Source of the DNA: JAJPKK01 sp035311445
Lineage (GTDB): Bacteria > Pseudomonadota > Alphaproteobacteria > Rhizobiales > Xanthobacteraceae
NCBI GenBank assembly: GCA_035311445.1
Contig: DATGCX010000415.1
Coordinates: 1-53,193, forward strand
Direction of reading: 5' to 3'
Length of the DNA stretch: 53,193 nt
How positions within the stretch are numbered: position 1 is the first letter of the stretch; each line of letters begins with the position of its first letter. The position numbers and the translations under genes were made by a program. The notes under the pieces are model-generated. The model ran no database searches. It saw nothing but the letters and a program-made list of their open reading frames with translations, and was not told where the DNA came from. Below are positions 43,601 to 51,632 of this stretch, piece after piece.

Positions 43601-45278
43601 GGCTCAATCGCTCGCGCCATACCAGGAAATCACGATCCTCCGCCAGCCATTCGCTGAACGGCGGCTGACGTAGCAACGCCTCATGCGCGACTTCGACGAC
43701 CTCAACGTCGTTTCGGCGGTCCTTGATCAGCAGACGTTGGTCTGCAAAGCGGTCGATCAGCGGCCTTGCCTCGGCCGGAATCTGGTTGCGCGGCGCCACC
43801 CGGCGCACGAACTGGCGCGCCGCATTGACCTGCGCCAAGTGCGGAATAAAGGCCGCGCGCGCCAGCGCGAGTTGCGCTTTCCCGTCACTCGGTAATTCAC
43901 CCCCAGCGACCCCTTCGGCAAACGCCTGCTTGACCGTCGTGTCGATAACGCCTTTGAGACGTCCGAGCTTGTCGTAGCCGGACAGGCTGAGTTCGTTGTC
44001 GGCTGAGTAGCACTCGTAGAGATGGGCGAGCGTAAAAGCGAGCAGCGGAAGGGCATCCTGGCCCGATATGTCCTCCAGCAGAGCATCGGTCAGCTGCGGA
44101 TCGATCCGGAGGGGGGTGGGCTTGAGGAGCCGCGCCGGCTCTTCAATCACCGCGCGAAAGGAGCCCTCAAGCATCATGTCGAGGGTGAATGTGTCCTTGG
44201 GCAACGCGGCCAGGCTTGGGTCGGCCTGCAGCAGAGGGCAGGAATCGGAGCGCATCGCCATGAGGACGAGTACGCGCAGGTCGACCTGCAGCGAGCGGGT
44301 CAGGATCGCAATGAAGCGAGCGGCCTCATCGCGGCCTTCTTCGTTGAACAGTTCCTCACCTTGATCGACAACGAGAATGATGGTCGGCGGCAACGTATTT
44401 TCGCCAGCGAGTCCAGGCACTTGTCCGATGTCGCGCAGAGCCGCAAAGAGTTTGACGAGACCGTCTTTGGTATTTTCGATGAAGTCCTGGATGTCGGCAC
44501 GGCTACGCGGCAGGCCGCGCTGGCGAATCCCGTTGGCAAATTGGTCGTCGTTGATCGTTTGCTGCAGCGCCTGGGCGAGACCGTATTTTCCAGAAATCAC
44601 CGCGCGCTCGGGCCGGATGGTCGGAAGCGGTAGCCAGCTGCGGTCGTCACGCTTGAGGCGCGGCCATAACCCCGCGCGCAGAAACGACGACTTTCCGGAG
44701 CCCGATGCTCCAAGGATGACCAGCATACGCTCGACCCCGGCGCGGGACATGCTACGCAGCTTGTCGAGCCCGCGCACGATCTGCGCATCTCGGCCGAAGA
44801 AGACCGCCGCGTCCTTCTCCTCAAGAAACGCAAATCCGGGATAAGGCCGCCGCCCGGGCTCAAGGGAAAAACTCGACGGATCAAGGCCGGCGCTTTTCAA
44901 GCCTTCCTTGAGCCGTCTGTACGCGCTCGGGTCGCCAGCGAGGTCTACCCATTGTTCATCCGAGAGGTCGAGCGGCACCCGAGATTTGTCGATGCCGATC
45001 AGAGCGACGATGATCTTCTTGCCCATCAACCGGGCGGCATCGATCTCCGATTTACACCAGCCCGACGCAAGCCATTCATCTGAGACAAGGGCAAGGACCA
45101 CCTCGCAACGGTGGGCGGCCTTCTGCAAAGCCTCCTTCCAGCGCTGGCCGGCGACAATCCCACGCTCGGGATCAAGGTCGAGGAAGACATCATCCCACCC
45201 GTTCGCTGCCAGCCAATCGCGGACCTCGATCGCCTTGTCGCTATTGCGGCTGGAATGACTGATGAAAAGGCGCGCCAT
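40665..45278 (-). CDS. TIR - nSTAND NTPase - transmembrane - WD40 (14 repeats) protein, probable immune sensor
   Basis: 1537 residues. Residues 1-130 form a TIR domain (RLFISHSSRNSD; WCKSEID with Glu78 where TIR NADases place their catalytic Glu). Residues about 145-545 are an nSTAND1-type NTPase: FFGRDAQI, Walker A GASGSGKSS (190-198), Walker B IILVVDQ (300-306), and a winged-helix-like end VEVAHEALL. A charged coiled coil (605-655) leads into one hydrophobic helix (about 656-677). Fourteen WD40 repeats follow (about 763-1355), then a helical TPR-like tail. STAND proteins oligomerise on ligand binding; TIR effectors typically consume NAD+ and arrest the cell. Defence against phage is an inference. 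No neighbouring cofactor gene is apparent, so it may act alone. Confidence 0.9.
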   Translation of the reverse strand: MARLFISHSSRNSDKAIEVRDWLAANGWDDVFLDLDPERGIVAGQRWKEALQKAAHRCEVVLALVSDEWLASGWCKSEIDAARLMGKKIIVALIGIDKSRVPLDLSDEQWVDLAGDPSAYRRLKEGLKSAGLDPSSFSLEPGRRPYPGFAFLEEKDAAVFFGRDAQIVRGLDKLRSMSRAGVERMLVILGASGSGKSSFLRAGLWPRLKRDDRSWLPLPTIRPERAVISGKYGLAQALQQTINDDQFANGIRQRGLPRSRADIQDFIENTKDGLVKLFAALRDIGQVPGLAGENTLPPTIILVVDQGEELFNEEGRDEAARFIAILTRSLQVDLRVLVLMAMRSDSCPLLQADPSLAALPKDTFTLDMMLEGSFRAVIEEPARLLKPTPLRIDPQLTDALLEDISGQDALPLLAFTLAHLYECYSADNELSLSGYDKLGRLKGVIDTTVKQAFAEGVAGGELPSDGKAQLALARAAFIPHLAQVNAARQFVRRVAPRNQIPAEARPLIDRFADQRLLIKDRRNDVEVVEVAHEALLRQPPFSEWLAEDRDFLVWRERLSQARAAFEANERGLLAGRELAIARGYLQTRAKDDVEPADQAFIHDSIAEDDKRRAEEEERERKRQVAEKEEQERRIQDAERIAAEQKKAAGAQKRVAQATLVGLAFALLAAAFAGWEYFGQVEATKLAKESQNESQTHLREALITQSRSLVDAAERNPDDQSTRILLALEALPDIHEQVRRPLVFAAQTSLSKGLDDQRELTVFGGHAGPVRAVAITPNGAGIVTGSDDMTARIWDAMTGSELLKLEGHAGPVQAVAITRDGTGVVTGSDDGTARLWNASTGGELLKLEGHTKAVNGVAVTPDGTRIVTASDDNSARVWDARSGAELLKLVGHTDAVQAVAITPDGGRIATASADATVRVWDARTGDALLKLEGHAGPVQAVAITPDGSRIVTGSADKTVRIWDAKSGAEVLKPMGHMDAVRTVAITLQGARIVTASDDFTVREWDARTGTELIKLAGHSGTVYGVAATPDGTRIITASGDSTARVWDARTAAELLKLDGHTEPIRSVAISPDGTGIVTGSDDGTARVWDAGTGAVMLKLEGHSGPVRAVAITPDGTVVITGSTDGTARLWNVRTGVELLKLVGHTKTVNGVAATTDGSRVATASSDNTARVWDATSGAELLRLAGHAGPVLAVATTPGGGRIVTASADKTVRVWDAKTGVELLKLEGHAAPVRSVAVTADGTRIVTGSSDRTARIWDANSGAELIKLEPHIAVNAVAITPDGTRVITGSTRSPARPWVAGIWDAKTGAELFQLRAGGSISSVAVTPDGANIVAVGSDHSARMWDIALLRRPPVPHQFSTPETRQAVIDYAKSVVPRCLTIEQRKMFLLRPRPPDWCIEMAKYPYGSKAWKASKTEKTVDAADSNNAAAFGDFADIALKAGDFRKALEAADLGIWFDPALIWVRINRAHALMFLDRIEEARDEYLAHRGAMVLDPPRLWEQAIVEDFPALREQGRDHPLMTEIEQLFKPSLPQPSLQGE
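41216..42998 (-). repeat. Tandem array of 14 WD40-coding units
   Basis: Units of about 126 bases (42 residues), each built as GHxxxVxxVAxTPDGxxIVTGSxDxTARxWDAxTGxEL. Units are highly alike, so the array is open to copy-number change. Unit 13 carries an insertion (RSPARPWVAG) before its final WD; unit 6 has EWD and unit 14 has a degenerate start. Confidence 0.93.
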
Positions 45279-45480
45279 GGTACGTAGCCCCCGTCACATG
45301 TTGCAATCATCCGAGATTCGGCCAAGCAAGAACAGAAATCACAGGTGCGCCAGCGCCGCGAGGCCGCCTTGCGCACAGTGACCTGGTGCGTGACATCGCT
45401 CTCACCAGCTCCGAAAATAGACGCCTGCCTGAACGGCAGTGTTTTGTCGAGGCAAGCTGTCGCATCAAATCCATTTACTG

Positions 45481-45500
45481 AGTGTGAGGCAGCTCACACT
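45481..45500. promoter_or_regulatory. CRP/FNR-type palindrome
   Basis: TGTGA-N6-TCACA (45483-45498) within a perfect palindrome of 8-base arms (AGTGTGAG / CTCACACT). It lies about 200 bases before the TIR-STAND start and about 300 before the cyclase start. No other feature is visible in the 45279-45801 gap. Confidence 0.45.
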
Positions 45501-45801
45501 TCAGCGGGAATCGAACGGATTATAATTCTGCTACGGCCCGACCTCGCCGCCGCGCTCCCTGGCACCGCGCCGTCACGCCCCTCTTCGGCGTGCCTTAACG
45601 CGCCCAGCGCCCAATCCGCACGACAATCAAGCAAGTTCTGGCTGCCGCCGGCATCAATCCTGAATAGGCGGTGGTCCACCGCGCTGGCAAGCTGTAAAGT
45701 CGGACCGTTGAGTGTGTACCGCCAAGTTCGTACTGCTAAGTCCGAATCTCACCCGACACCGATCACATTCCAGCTTCATCCAAATCTCAGGGAGGACCAT
45801 C

Positions 45802-46758
45802 ATGAAGCCTCTGATGCTCGGCACCATGCTCGCAACCGTGCTGCTGACCGGCTCAGCCTTCGCCCAGACACCGTCCTGGCTGCCGCCGCCCGACACTGCG
45901 CGCTGTCCATCCAAATGGGGCGCCGGCGACGAGCGCGGCGCCGCCAACCACATGAAGCCGCAGACCGTGCTCAATGCCGCCAAGCTGATCAAGACGGGCG
46001 AGGTGATCGAACTCAGCTATCCGCTCAATGCCCAGATGCCGCTGGCGGCCGGACGCGTGTACGACATGCAGGTCAAGCGCACCGCGGTGAGCGACCTCGC
46101 CAACAAGCGCAACGGCAATGAAGAACTGATCATCGCCGAAATGGGCCAGGTCGGCACACAATTCGACGGGTTCGCGCACCAGACTCACAACAATTCGCAT
46201 TACAACTGTTTCAAGACTGAAGATATCGCGACCCGCAACGGCTTCACCAAGCTCGGTATCGAAAAAGTCGGCATGCTGATGACGCGCGGCGTGCTGATCG
46301 ACGTCGCCGGCTACAAGGGCGTCCCCATGCTGGGCGACGCCTACGAGATCACGGTCGAGGATCTTGAAGGCGCGATCAAAAAACAGAACCTCACCTTCCA
46401 GCCGGGCGATGCCATCATCATCCACACAGGCTGGGGCAAGCTGTGGAATACCGACCCTGTGCGCTACGGCAGGGGCAATCCCGGCATCGGCGTCAAGGCT
46501 GCCGAATTGCTGATCGCCAAAGATCCGATCCTGCTCGGCGCCGACACCGCGCCGGTCGAGGTCAATCCCAATCCGGACAAACTGATCTCATTGCCGCTGC
46601 ACCAGATCGCATTGGTGGTGTACGGCGTGCATCTGCTTGAGAATCTCAAGCTCGATGAACTCGCCGGCAAGAACGTTTCGGAATTCGCCTTCGTGATGCA
46701 GCCGCTCAAGCTCCAGGGCGCCACCGGCTCGACCGTTGCGCCGGCGGCGATACGGTGA
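45802..46758 (+). CDS. Exported cyclase family (kynurenine formamidase-like) hydrolase
   Basis: 318 residues; ATG follows GGGAGGA. Signal peptide LMLGTMLATVLLTGSAFA. The cyclase-family metal site appears as GTQFDGFAHQ, a variant of HxGTHxDxPxH, with the later IIIHTGWGKLW. Members hydrolyse N-formylkynurenine or isatin, or act on unknown amides. The signal peptide puts this one in the periplasm. The changed first histidines leave the exact substrate open. Confidence 0.85.
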   Translation: MKPLMLGTMLATVLLTGSAFAQTPSWLPPPDTARCPSKWGAGDERGAANHMKPQTVLNAAKLIKTGEVIELSYPLNAQMPLAAGRVYDMQVKRTAVSDLANKRNGNEELIIAEMGQVGTQFDGFAHQTHNNSHYNCFKTEDIATRNGFTKLGIEKVGMLMTRGVLIDVAGYKGVPMLGDAYEITVEDLEGAIKKQNLTFQPGDAIIIHTGWGKLWNTDPVRYGRGNPGIGVKAAELLIAKDPILLGADTAPVEVNPNPDKLISLPLHQIALVVYGVHLLENLKLDELAGKNVSEFAFVMQPLKLQGATGSTVAPAAIR

Positions 46759-46832
46759 GCTGGTCGCTTGCTTCAGCCAATCTGAAGGGATCACAGCATC
46801 GTAAAGCGATAAGGTGCATGCGGACGTGACGA

Positions 46833-46975
46833 TGTAGGGGGCGGCCCTCGTGGTCGCCCCTGTTCGGCGAACGATGCGAAGCCAGAGGAGGTCCGCATGA
46901 CGCGTTTATCAAAACGGTCGCGGGCACGGCGCTCAAACTCAAACCGGGCGACCACAAGGGTCGCCCCTACAATGG
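46833..46975. repeat. Family C inverted repeat, expanded spacer
   Basis: TGTAGGGGGCGGCCCTCGTG and complement GGGCGACCACAAGGGTCGCC...TACA, with about 90 bases between, related to 6125-6196. Confidence 0.8.
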
Positions 46976-47049
46976 GCAATATTGGAGGGGTGGCGGCGTA
47001 AGCACCGCGTAGCGCCCGCCCCCCACCACGACGCTTCGGAGATTGAACA

Positions 47050-47691
47050 ATGGTTACGGTCCGTGAACCCGTCTTGCATACCATTCCCATCGCCGAGCTG
47101 CGGCCGACGCAGATCACGGTGGGCATGCGCGAGGTCCACGCCAAGCAGAAGAGCTGGGAGGAGCAGGACCCGGACAAGAAAGCCGAATTCCTCGGCCGCC
47201 ACATGATCCCGGTCATCCGCGGGCCCAAGGATCGTTTGTATGTGATCGACCATCATCATCTCTCACTGGCGCTGCACAACGAGGGGGTCGAAAAATTACA
47301 CGTGACACCCGTAGCGGATTTGCGGAACCTCGCCGATGACGAGTTCTGGACCTACCTCGACAATCGAAGCTGGGTGCACCCCTACGACGCATCCGGGAGG
47401 CGGCGCGACTTCGACGAAATTCCCAAGAAGATCTCGGGGCTCAAGGACGACCCTTTCCGCAGCGTCGCCGGCGAATTGCGTCGCATTGGCGGTTTCGCCA
47501 AGGACACCACGCCGTTCAGCGAGTTCCTGTGGGCTGATTTCATGCGACGGCGGATCAGCAAGTCGCTCGCCAAGGATGATTTTGACAAGGCCATGAAACA
47601 GGCCATGAAGCTCGCCAAGAGCGAGGAGGCGAGCTACCTGCCCGGATGGTGCGGGCCGCACGTTGATCATCACGTCGATCATCACGCGTAG
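47050..47691 (+). CDS. ParB/Srx-fold (ParBc_2-like) protein
   Basis: 213 residues. N-terminal ELRPTQITVGMREVHAKQKSW and the central VIDHHHLSLAL (the ParB-type GxHR-equivalent loop, here DHHH) fit the ParB-like nuclease/sulfiredoxin superfamily. The C-terminus ends in a His-rich tail (HVDHHVDHHA). Stand-alone members of this group are of unknown function; it is not a chromosome-segregation ParB, lacking the helix-turn-helix. Confidence 0.8.
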   Translation: MVTVREPVLHTIPIAELRPTQITVGMREVHAKQKSWEEQDPDKKAEFLGRHMIPVIRGPKDRLYVIDHHHLSLALHNEGVEKLHVTPVADLRNLADDEFWTYLDNRSWVHPYDASGRRRDFDEIPKKISGLKDDPFRSVAGELRRIGGFAKDTTPFSEFLWADFMRRRISKSLAKDDFDKAMKQAMKLAKSEEASYLPGWCGPHVDHHVDHHA

Positions 47692-47716
47692 CTGGCGGCA
47701 GCGGTATGTACGAAAC

Positions 47717-47806
47717 GGGCGGCGCATCACGGCGCCGCCCCCTAAAAAAACCGCGCGAATTGCGTCGGCTACCCTGGGGCCTTCTTGACCTGCTCCGGCG
47801 ACATAG
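47717..47806 (-). pseudogene. Second copy of the iorB 3' end with its hairpin
   Basis: On the minus strand 47769-47804 encode MSPEQVKKAPG and a stop, against MSPERVKKALG at the end of the complete iorB-type gene (48802). Downstream, both copies have a hairpin with identical 9-base arms GGGCGGCGC / GCGCCGCCC and a 6-base loop (47717-47740 and 48753-48776), placed 28 and 25 bases after the stop. The two copies are offset by about 1035 bases and bracket the SLATT-like gene. Confidence 0.8.
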
Positions 47807-47937
47807 TCCAAGCTATTGAAAACCAACGAGATGTAGTGACTCCCCGCGCTGCTCTGCAGGTGAGGATTTTTCAGAGTTTTCAAGCAGGCTACAAGAGATG
47901 GCACCAAGTCTGCTGTGCGCCCGAATTTAGGCTTGAT

Positions 47938-48623
47938 ATGTCTCCCAACCCATCCAACAATGGGTCGGAATCGACCGAAATTGACGCACTCGATTATGCT
48001 CGACACGAGCAGCTGTCTACGGCTGTGCGTTTCCCTGACATTGAATGGCGCTCGGCAGAAGATATCGATCAGAACCTTATTAAGCTTCACCATTATGCCG
48101 AAGAACTCGCGCTTAGCATAATTGATTGGTACCTAAAGAAAAAGAAAGCCAAAAAAGGTGTTCGACTATCCTTCGGTGCCTGTCTTACATCGTTTTGATT
48201 ATTGGTGCGATGATTGCATTGGTCAGGCTTTTTGGCCCGGAACTGGTGGCCCGTGTCTTGATCGAAGTATTGGGGCTCAAGGAGTCCGAAGCAAATGCGG
48301 CATCTGTTGAAGCGGCATTCTTTCTCATAAGCGTCGCGGGCGGGTTCCATTTGATAGACCATCTAATCGGATGCTCAGGCGGTTGGATGCGCTACATAGC
48401 AAGTGCGATGGAGATCAACGACGCGCTAATTGAATACCAATGGGAATGGCACAAACTGCTTCTGATCCGTGGGCGCGGAGACGACGGCGCAGGACAAGCA
48501 CCGTCCCAATCGGAAAAGCCGTTAGCGCTGAAGCAATTTGAATTAGCTCAAATGTTCTCTAAACGAGTTCTTTCGATTCATTTTGCTCGAGACAGGGAGC
48601 ACGCTCACCTTCGGCCGCCTTGA
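47938..48623 (+). pseudogene. SLATT-like two-TM effector protein with frameshift in an A run
   Basis: The N-terminal part (MSPNPSNNGSESTE...LSIIDWYLKKKKAKK) lies in one frame; after the A6 run at 48151-48156 the protein continues in the -1 frame as RCSTILRCLSYIVLIIGAMI, then a second hydrophobic segment (AAFFLISVAGGFHLIDHLIG) and the motif GGWMRYI with EYQWEWHKLL. Long N-terminal helix, two TM segments and a C-terminal helix match the SLATT effector architecture, which is linked to nucleotide-signalling defence systems. One more A would restore a 229-residue protein. AT-richer than its surroundings. Confidence 0.6.
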
Positions 48624-48752
48624 GGCATGACGCGGAACACCTTTTCACCGGCAACAACTATTTCGACGTCGCGAAGATCAATGAAATGATGACGGTGTTC
48701 ACCGGGAATCCTCGTTTCAATTATGCCGCCAGATTATATGGGAAGCGGCAGT
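48624..48752 (+). other. Coding-like remnant after the SLATT gene
   Basis: A frame with NNYFDVAKINEMMTVFTGNP and NYAARLYGKRQW reads like the end of a protein but has no start or recognisable family. It ends at the hairpin of the iorB 3' region. Confidence 0.3.
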
Positions 48753-48776
48753 GGGCGGCGCCTTGCCGCGCCGCCC
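48753..48776. terminator. Hairpin after iorB
   Basis: GGGCGGCGC / GCGCCGCCC, 6-base loop, 25 bases after the iorB stop in its transcription direction; identical arms at 47717-47740. No strong T tract, so efficiency is unclear. Confidence 0.5.
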
Positions 48777-48801
48777 GCAAAGCCGCTTGAATTTGCGCCC
48801 G

Positions 48802-50994
48802 TTACCCCAGCGCCTTCTTCACCCGCTCTGGCGACATTGGAGTCTCCCGCAGCCGCACGCCGGTGAGTTCCGCGACCGCATTGGCGATCGCGGGGGCGAC
48901 CAGCGGTGTCGCCATCTGGCCGACGCCGGTCGGATGGTTGTCGGTCGAAACCACTTCGATGGACATCTGCGGCACCTCGTTCAGCCGCGGCACGTGATAG
49001 TCGTAGAAGTTCGACTCCTGGACCGCGCCGTCATCGACGGTGATGCGTTCCCATAAGGCAAACCCCAGTCCGTAGACGATACTGCTCTCCGTTTGCGCCA
49101 CGACGTTATCGGGTTGGACCGCGATGCCGGGATCGAGCGCCGTCCACACATTCGGGACCCGCACCACGCCGGTTCTGCGGTCGACCGTCACCTCGGCCAC
49201 CAACGCGATCTGTGTCCCCGAATAGTTCATGTAGGCGAAGCCGAGCGCACTGCCGTCCCGCTTCCTGCCCCAGTCTGCCATGTGGGCGACCCGGTCGATG
49301 ATGTTGAGGGCGCGCGGATTGGACTTGACCAGATCGCGCCGGAAGGTCGCTGGATCGACCGCCCGCTTGCGCGCCAGCTCGTCCATGAACGATTCGATGG
49401 CAAAGATATTGGTCAGATGCGAGATACCGCGCAGGCTCGAGGTGCGAAGCCCGCTGTTCTGCGGCACGGCTTCGGCCAGGCGGTTGGGCACCGCGTAGTA
49501 CGCTGCATCGATCCCCACAAACGCGATGACATCCCGGCCGTTCTGCCGTCCGAACCGCACCGGGTCCTGGAATGCCGTCACCTCGTCGGTGGCCTTGCGA
49601 TGATGATAGGCGATCAGCTTGCCCGACGTATCGAAGCCGGCACGCAGGAAATGTACCGACAGCGGATTGAAGCGCCCGTTGTGAACGTCGTCCTCGCGTG
49701 TCCACATCGCCTTGACTGGCTTCTTCACAGCATTGGACAGAACGACGGCATCATGGACGTACTCTTCGTCACGATGGCCGCGCCGTCCGAATCCGCCGCC
49801 CATCAGCATGTCGTGGTAGGTGATCTTGTCCGGCGCGATTTTGAGCGCATTGGCTGCAACCGTCACGGCGATGGTCTTCGATTGCACGCCGCACCACAAC
49901 TCACAGGCGTCACCTGCGGGCGATACTGAGGCGACCGCGTTCAAAGGCTCCATTTGGGCGTGGTAGACGAGATCGTTGCGATACTCGCTTTCCACAACGG
50001 TCGCCGCCGTCTGCAGGGCCGCAACGGCATCGCCCTCCTTGGCCCACAGCTTGGCCGGCCGCGATGGGTCGCGTGCCGCCGCCGCGAATTCGACGAGCGC
50101 CTTCTCAGTGTTGAAGCCCCAGGCCTTCCCGGTGCGCGTCCAGGTGACCTTTAGCGCCTCCTTGGCGTCGAACGCTGCCCACGGCGTCTCGGCGATCACG
50201 CCGACCCCATAGGGCAGCGGGACGATGCGCACCACGCCGGTGATCGACTTCGCCTTCGCATCGTCAATCTTGTCGGGCGCCCCGCCTTCGACAGGGGAGC
50301 GCAGGATTGCGCCATACAGCATGCCAGGGACTTGCACATCGATGCTGTATGGCGCGGTGCCGTTCACCTTTTGCGGCAGCTCGACACGTATCACGTCCTT
50401 GCCGATGAGGCGGAACTGATTCGCCTTCTTCAGCTCGCTCTCCGCCACCTCCGGCGCTGTGGCGGGCACCTCTGCAAACGCGGCGATCTCGCCGTAGCTC
50501 ATGCGGCGCCCGGACTTGGCATGAATGACCGCATTCGGCTCAGTGCTCAGTTCCTCGACCGGAACGTTCCAGTGCTTCGCGGCATTCGCCAGCAGCACTT
50601 TGCGCACTTGCGCGCCGAACCGGCGCAAATCCTTGAAGTAGGCCGTCACGGCGTTGCTGCCGGCCGTGTACATGTATCCGAACGCCGGATTCTTGTAGAG
50701 CTCGTCGTTCGGCGGCGCTACCACGATGCGCACCTTCGACCAGTCGGCGTCGAGTTCCTCTGCCAGTATCAGCGGCAGCGAGGTCAAGGACCCCTGCCCC
50801 ATCTCGGCGGCCGGCGACATGATCGCGACAGTATCGTCGGTCGAGATCGTCACCCACGGGCTCAAGGCGACGTCCTTGCCGGCTGCCTCGGCTGAACCAA
50901 ACGGCAGACGGGCCGCCACCGCGAACGTAAATCCGGCCGCGCCGATCATGAACTCGCGCCGGCCGATTTCCACATTGCGAATTTGGATCGTCAT
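48802..50994 (-). CDS. Molybdopterin-binding subunit of xanthine-dehydrogenase family hydroxylase (IorB-type)
   Basis: 730 residues. A twin-arginine signal (GRREFMIGAAGFTFAVAARL) indicates folded export to the periplasm, as in isoquinoline 1-oxidoreductase beta subunits. Motifs include MGQGSLTSLPLILAEELDAD, QMEPLNAVASV, MGGGFGRRGHRDEEYV and the C-terminal GVGQMATPLVAPAIANAV with the catalytic-Glu region of the family. It pairs with the 2Fe-2S subunit encoded two bases upstream. It hydroxylates an aldehyde or N-heterocycle; substrate unknown. Confidence 0.93.
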   Translation of the reverse strand: MTIQIRNVEIGRREFMIGAAGFTFAVAARLPFGSAEAAGKDVALSPWVTISTDDTVAIMSPAAEMGQGSLTSLPLILAEELDADWSKVRIVVAPPNDELYKNPAFGYMYTAGSNAVTAYFKDLRRFGAQVRKVLLANAAKHWNVPVEELSTEPNAVIHAKSGRRMSYGEIAAFAEVPATAPEVAESELKKANQFRLIGKDVIRVELPQKVNGTAPYSIDVQVPGMLYGAILRSPVEGGAPDKIDDAKAKSITGVVRIVPLPYGVGVIAETPWAAFDAKEALKVTWTRTGKAWGFNTEKALVEFAAAARDPSRPAKLWAKEGDAVAALQTAATVVESEYRNDLVYHAQMEPLNAVASVSPAGDACELWCGVQSKTIAVTVAANALKIAPDKITYHDMLMGGGFGRRGHRDEEYVHDAVVLSNAVKKPVKAMWTREDDVHNGRFNPLSVHFLRAGFDTSGKLIAYHHRKATDEVTAFQDPVRFGRQNGRDVIAFVGIDAAYYAVPNRLAEAVPQNSGLRTSSLRGISHLTNIFAIESFMDELARKRAVDPATFRRDLVKSNPRALNIIDRVAHMADWGRKRDGSALGFAYMNYSGTQIALVAEVTVDRRTGVVRVPNVWTALDPGIAVQPDNVVAQTESSIVYGLGFALWERITVDDGAVQESNFYDYHVPRLNEVPQMSIEVVSTDNHPTGVGQMATPLVAPAIANAVAELTGVRLRETPMSPERVKKALG

Positions 50995-50996
50995 GG

Positions 50997-51452
50997 TCAG
51001 GCCTCCTTCGCGGCGCGCTCGACGGCACGGACGATGCGCTGATAGGTGCCGCAGCGGCAGATGTTTGTGCTCATGTGCTCGATGATCTGGCTGCGGCTGG
51101 GCTTCGGGTTATGCGCCAGCAGGTCGGCGGCGCTCATGATCTGGCCGGACTGGCAGTAGCCGCATTGCGGCACTCGCTCGGCGAGCCAGGCCTTTTGCAC
51201 CGGATGGAGGGAATCCGGGGACAGCCCTTCAATCGTGGTCACGGCCTTGCCGGCCACTTGCGACATCTGCGTCTGGCACGAGAAGGCGCGCCTGCCGTCG
51301 ATGTGCACCATGCAGGCGCCACACAGGCCGGTGCCGCATCCGAACTTGGTGCCGGTCAGCTTGAGCTCCTCGCGGATCACCCACAACAGGGGGGTGCTTG
51401 GCGGTGCATCGGAGTGCGCCGCCTTTCCGTTGACCTTGAAATCGAATGCCAT
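50997..51452 (-). CDS. 2Fe-2S subunit of the same hydroxylase (IorA-type)
   Basis: 151 residues from MAFDFKVNGKAAHSD (the longer frame to 51533 has no homology-like sequence). Plant-ferredoxin cluster CGTGLCGACMVHIDG...SC in the N-terminal half and the second cluster CGYCQSGQIM...CRCGTYQRI in the helical C-terminal half give the two [2Fe-2S] centres of the family. It passes electrons from the molybdenum site to an acceptor such as a c-type cytochrome. Two bases separate it from the large subunit gene, so they form an operon. Confidence 0.95.
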   Translation of the reverse strand: MAFDFKVNGKAAHSDAPPSTPLLWVIREELKLTGTKFGCGTGLCGACMVHIDGRRAFSCQTQMSQVAGKAVTTIEGLSPDSLHPVQKAWLAERVPQCGYCQSGQIMSAADLLAHNPKPSRSQIIEHMSTNICRCGTYQRIVRAVERAAKEA

Positions 51453-51632
51453 GGGTTCCTCCGGTAGTGTTGATGGCGATTTTTCACGCGACGGGGGCGC
51501 CCGCGCTGCACCGGCAACAGCCAAATGTCGCAACGCGGTGGGCGGCCGGAATGATGCCAGTTTAGTGTCTTCCTGCGGTAATGTGGAGCTACAAAACGAA
51601 GCGGCGCGCGGCTATTGTTGCGCGCAGAGCCG

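Noticed and set aside
47700..47760. Hairpin at 47717-47740 as terminator of the ParB-like gene
   Set aside because: It is followed by A-rich rather than T-rich sequence on the plus strand and is better explained as the duplicated iorB-side hairpin.
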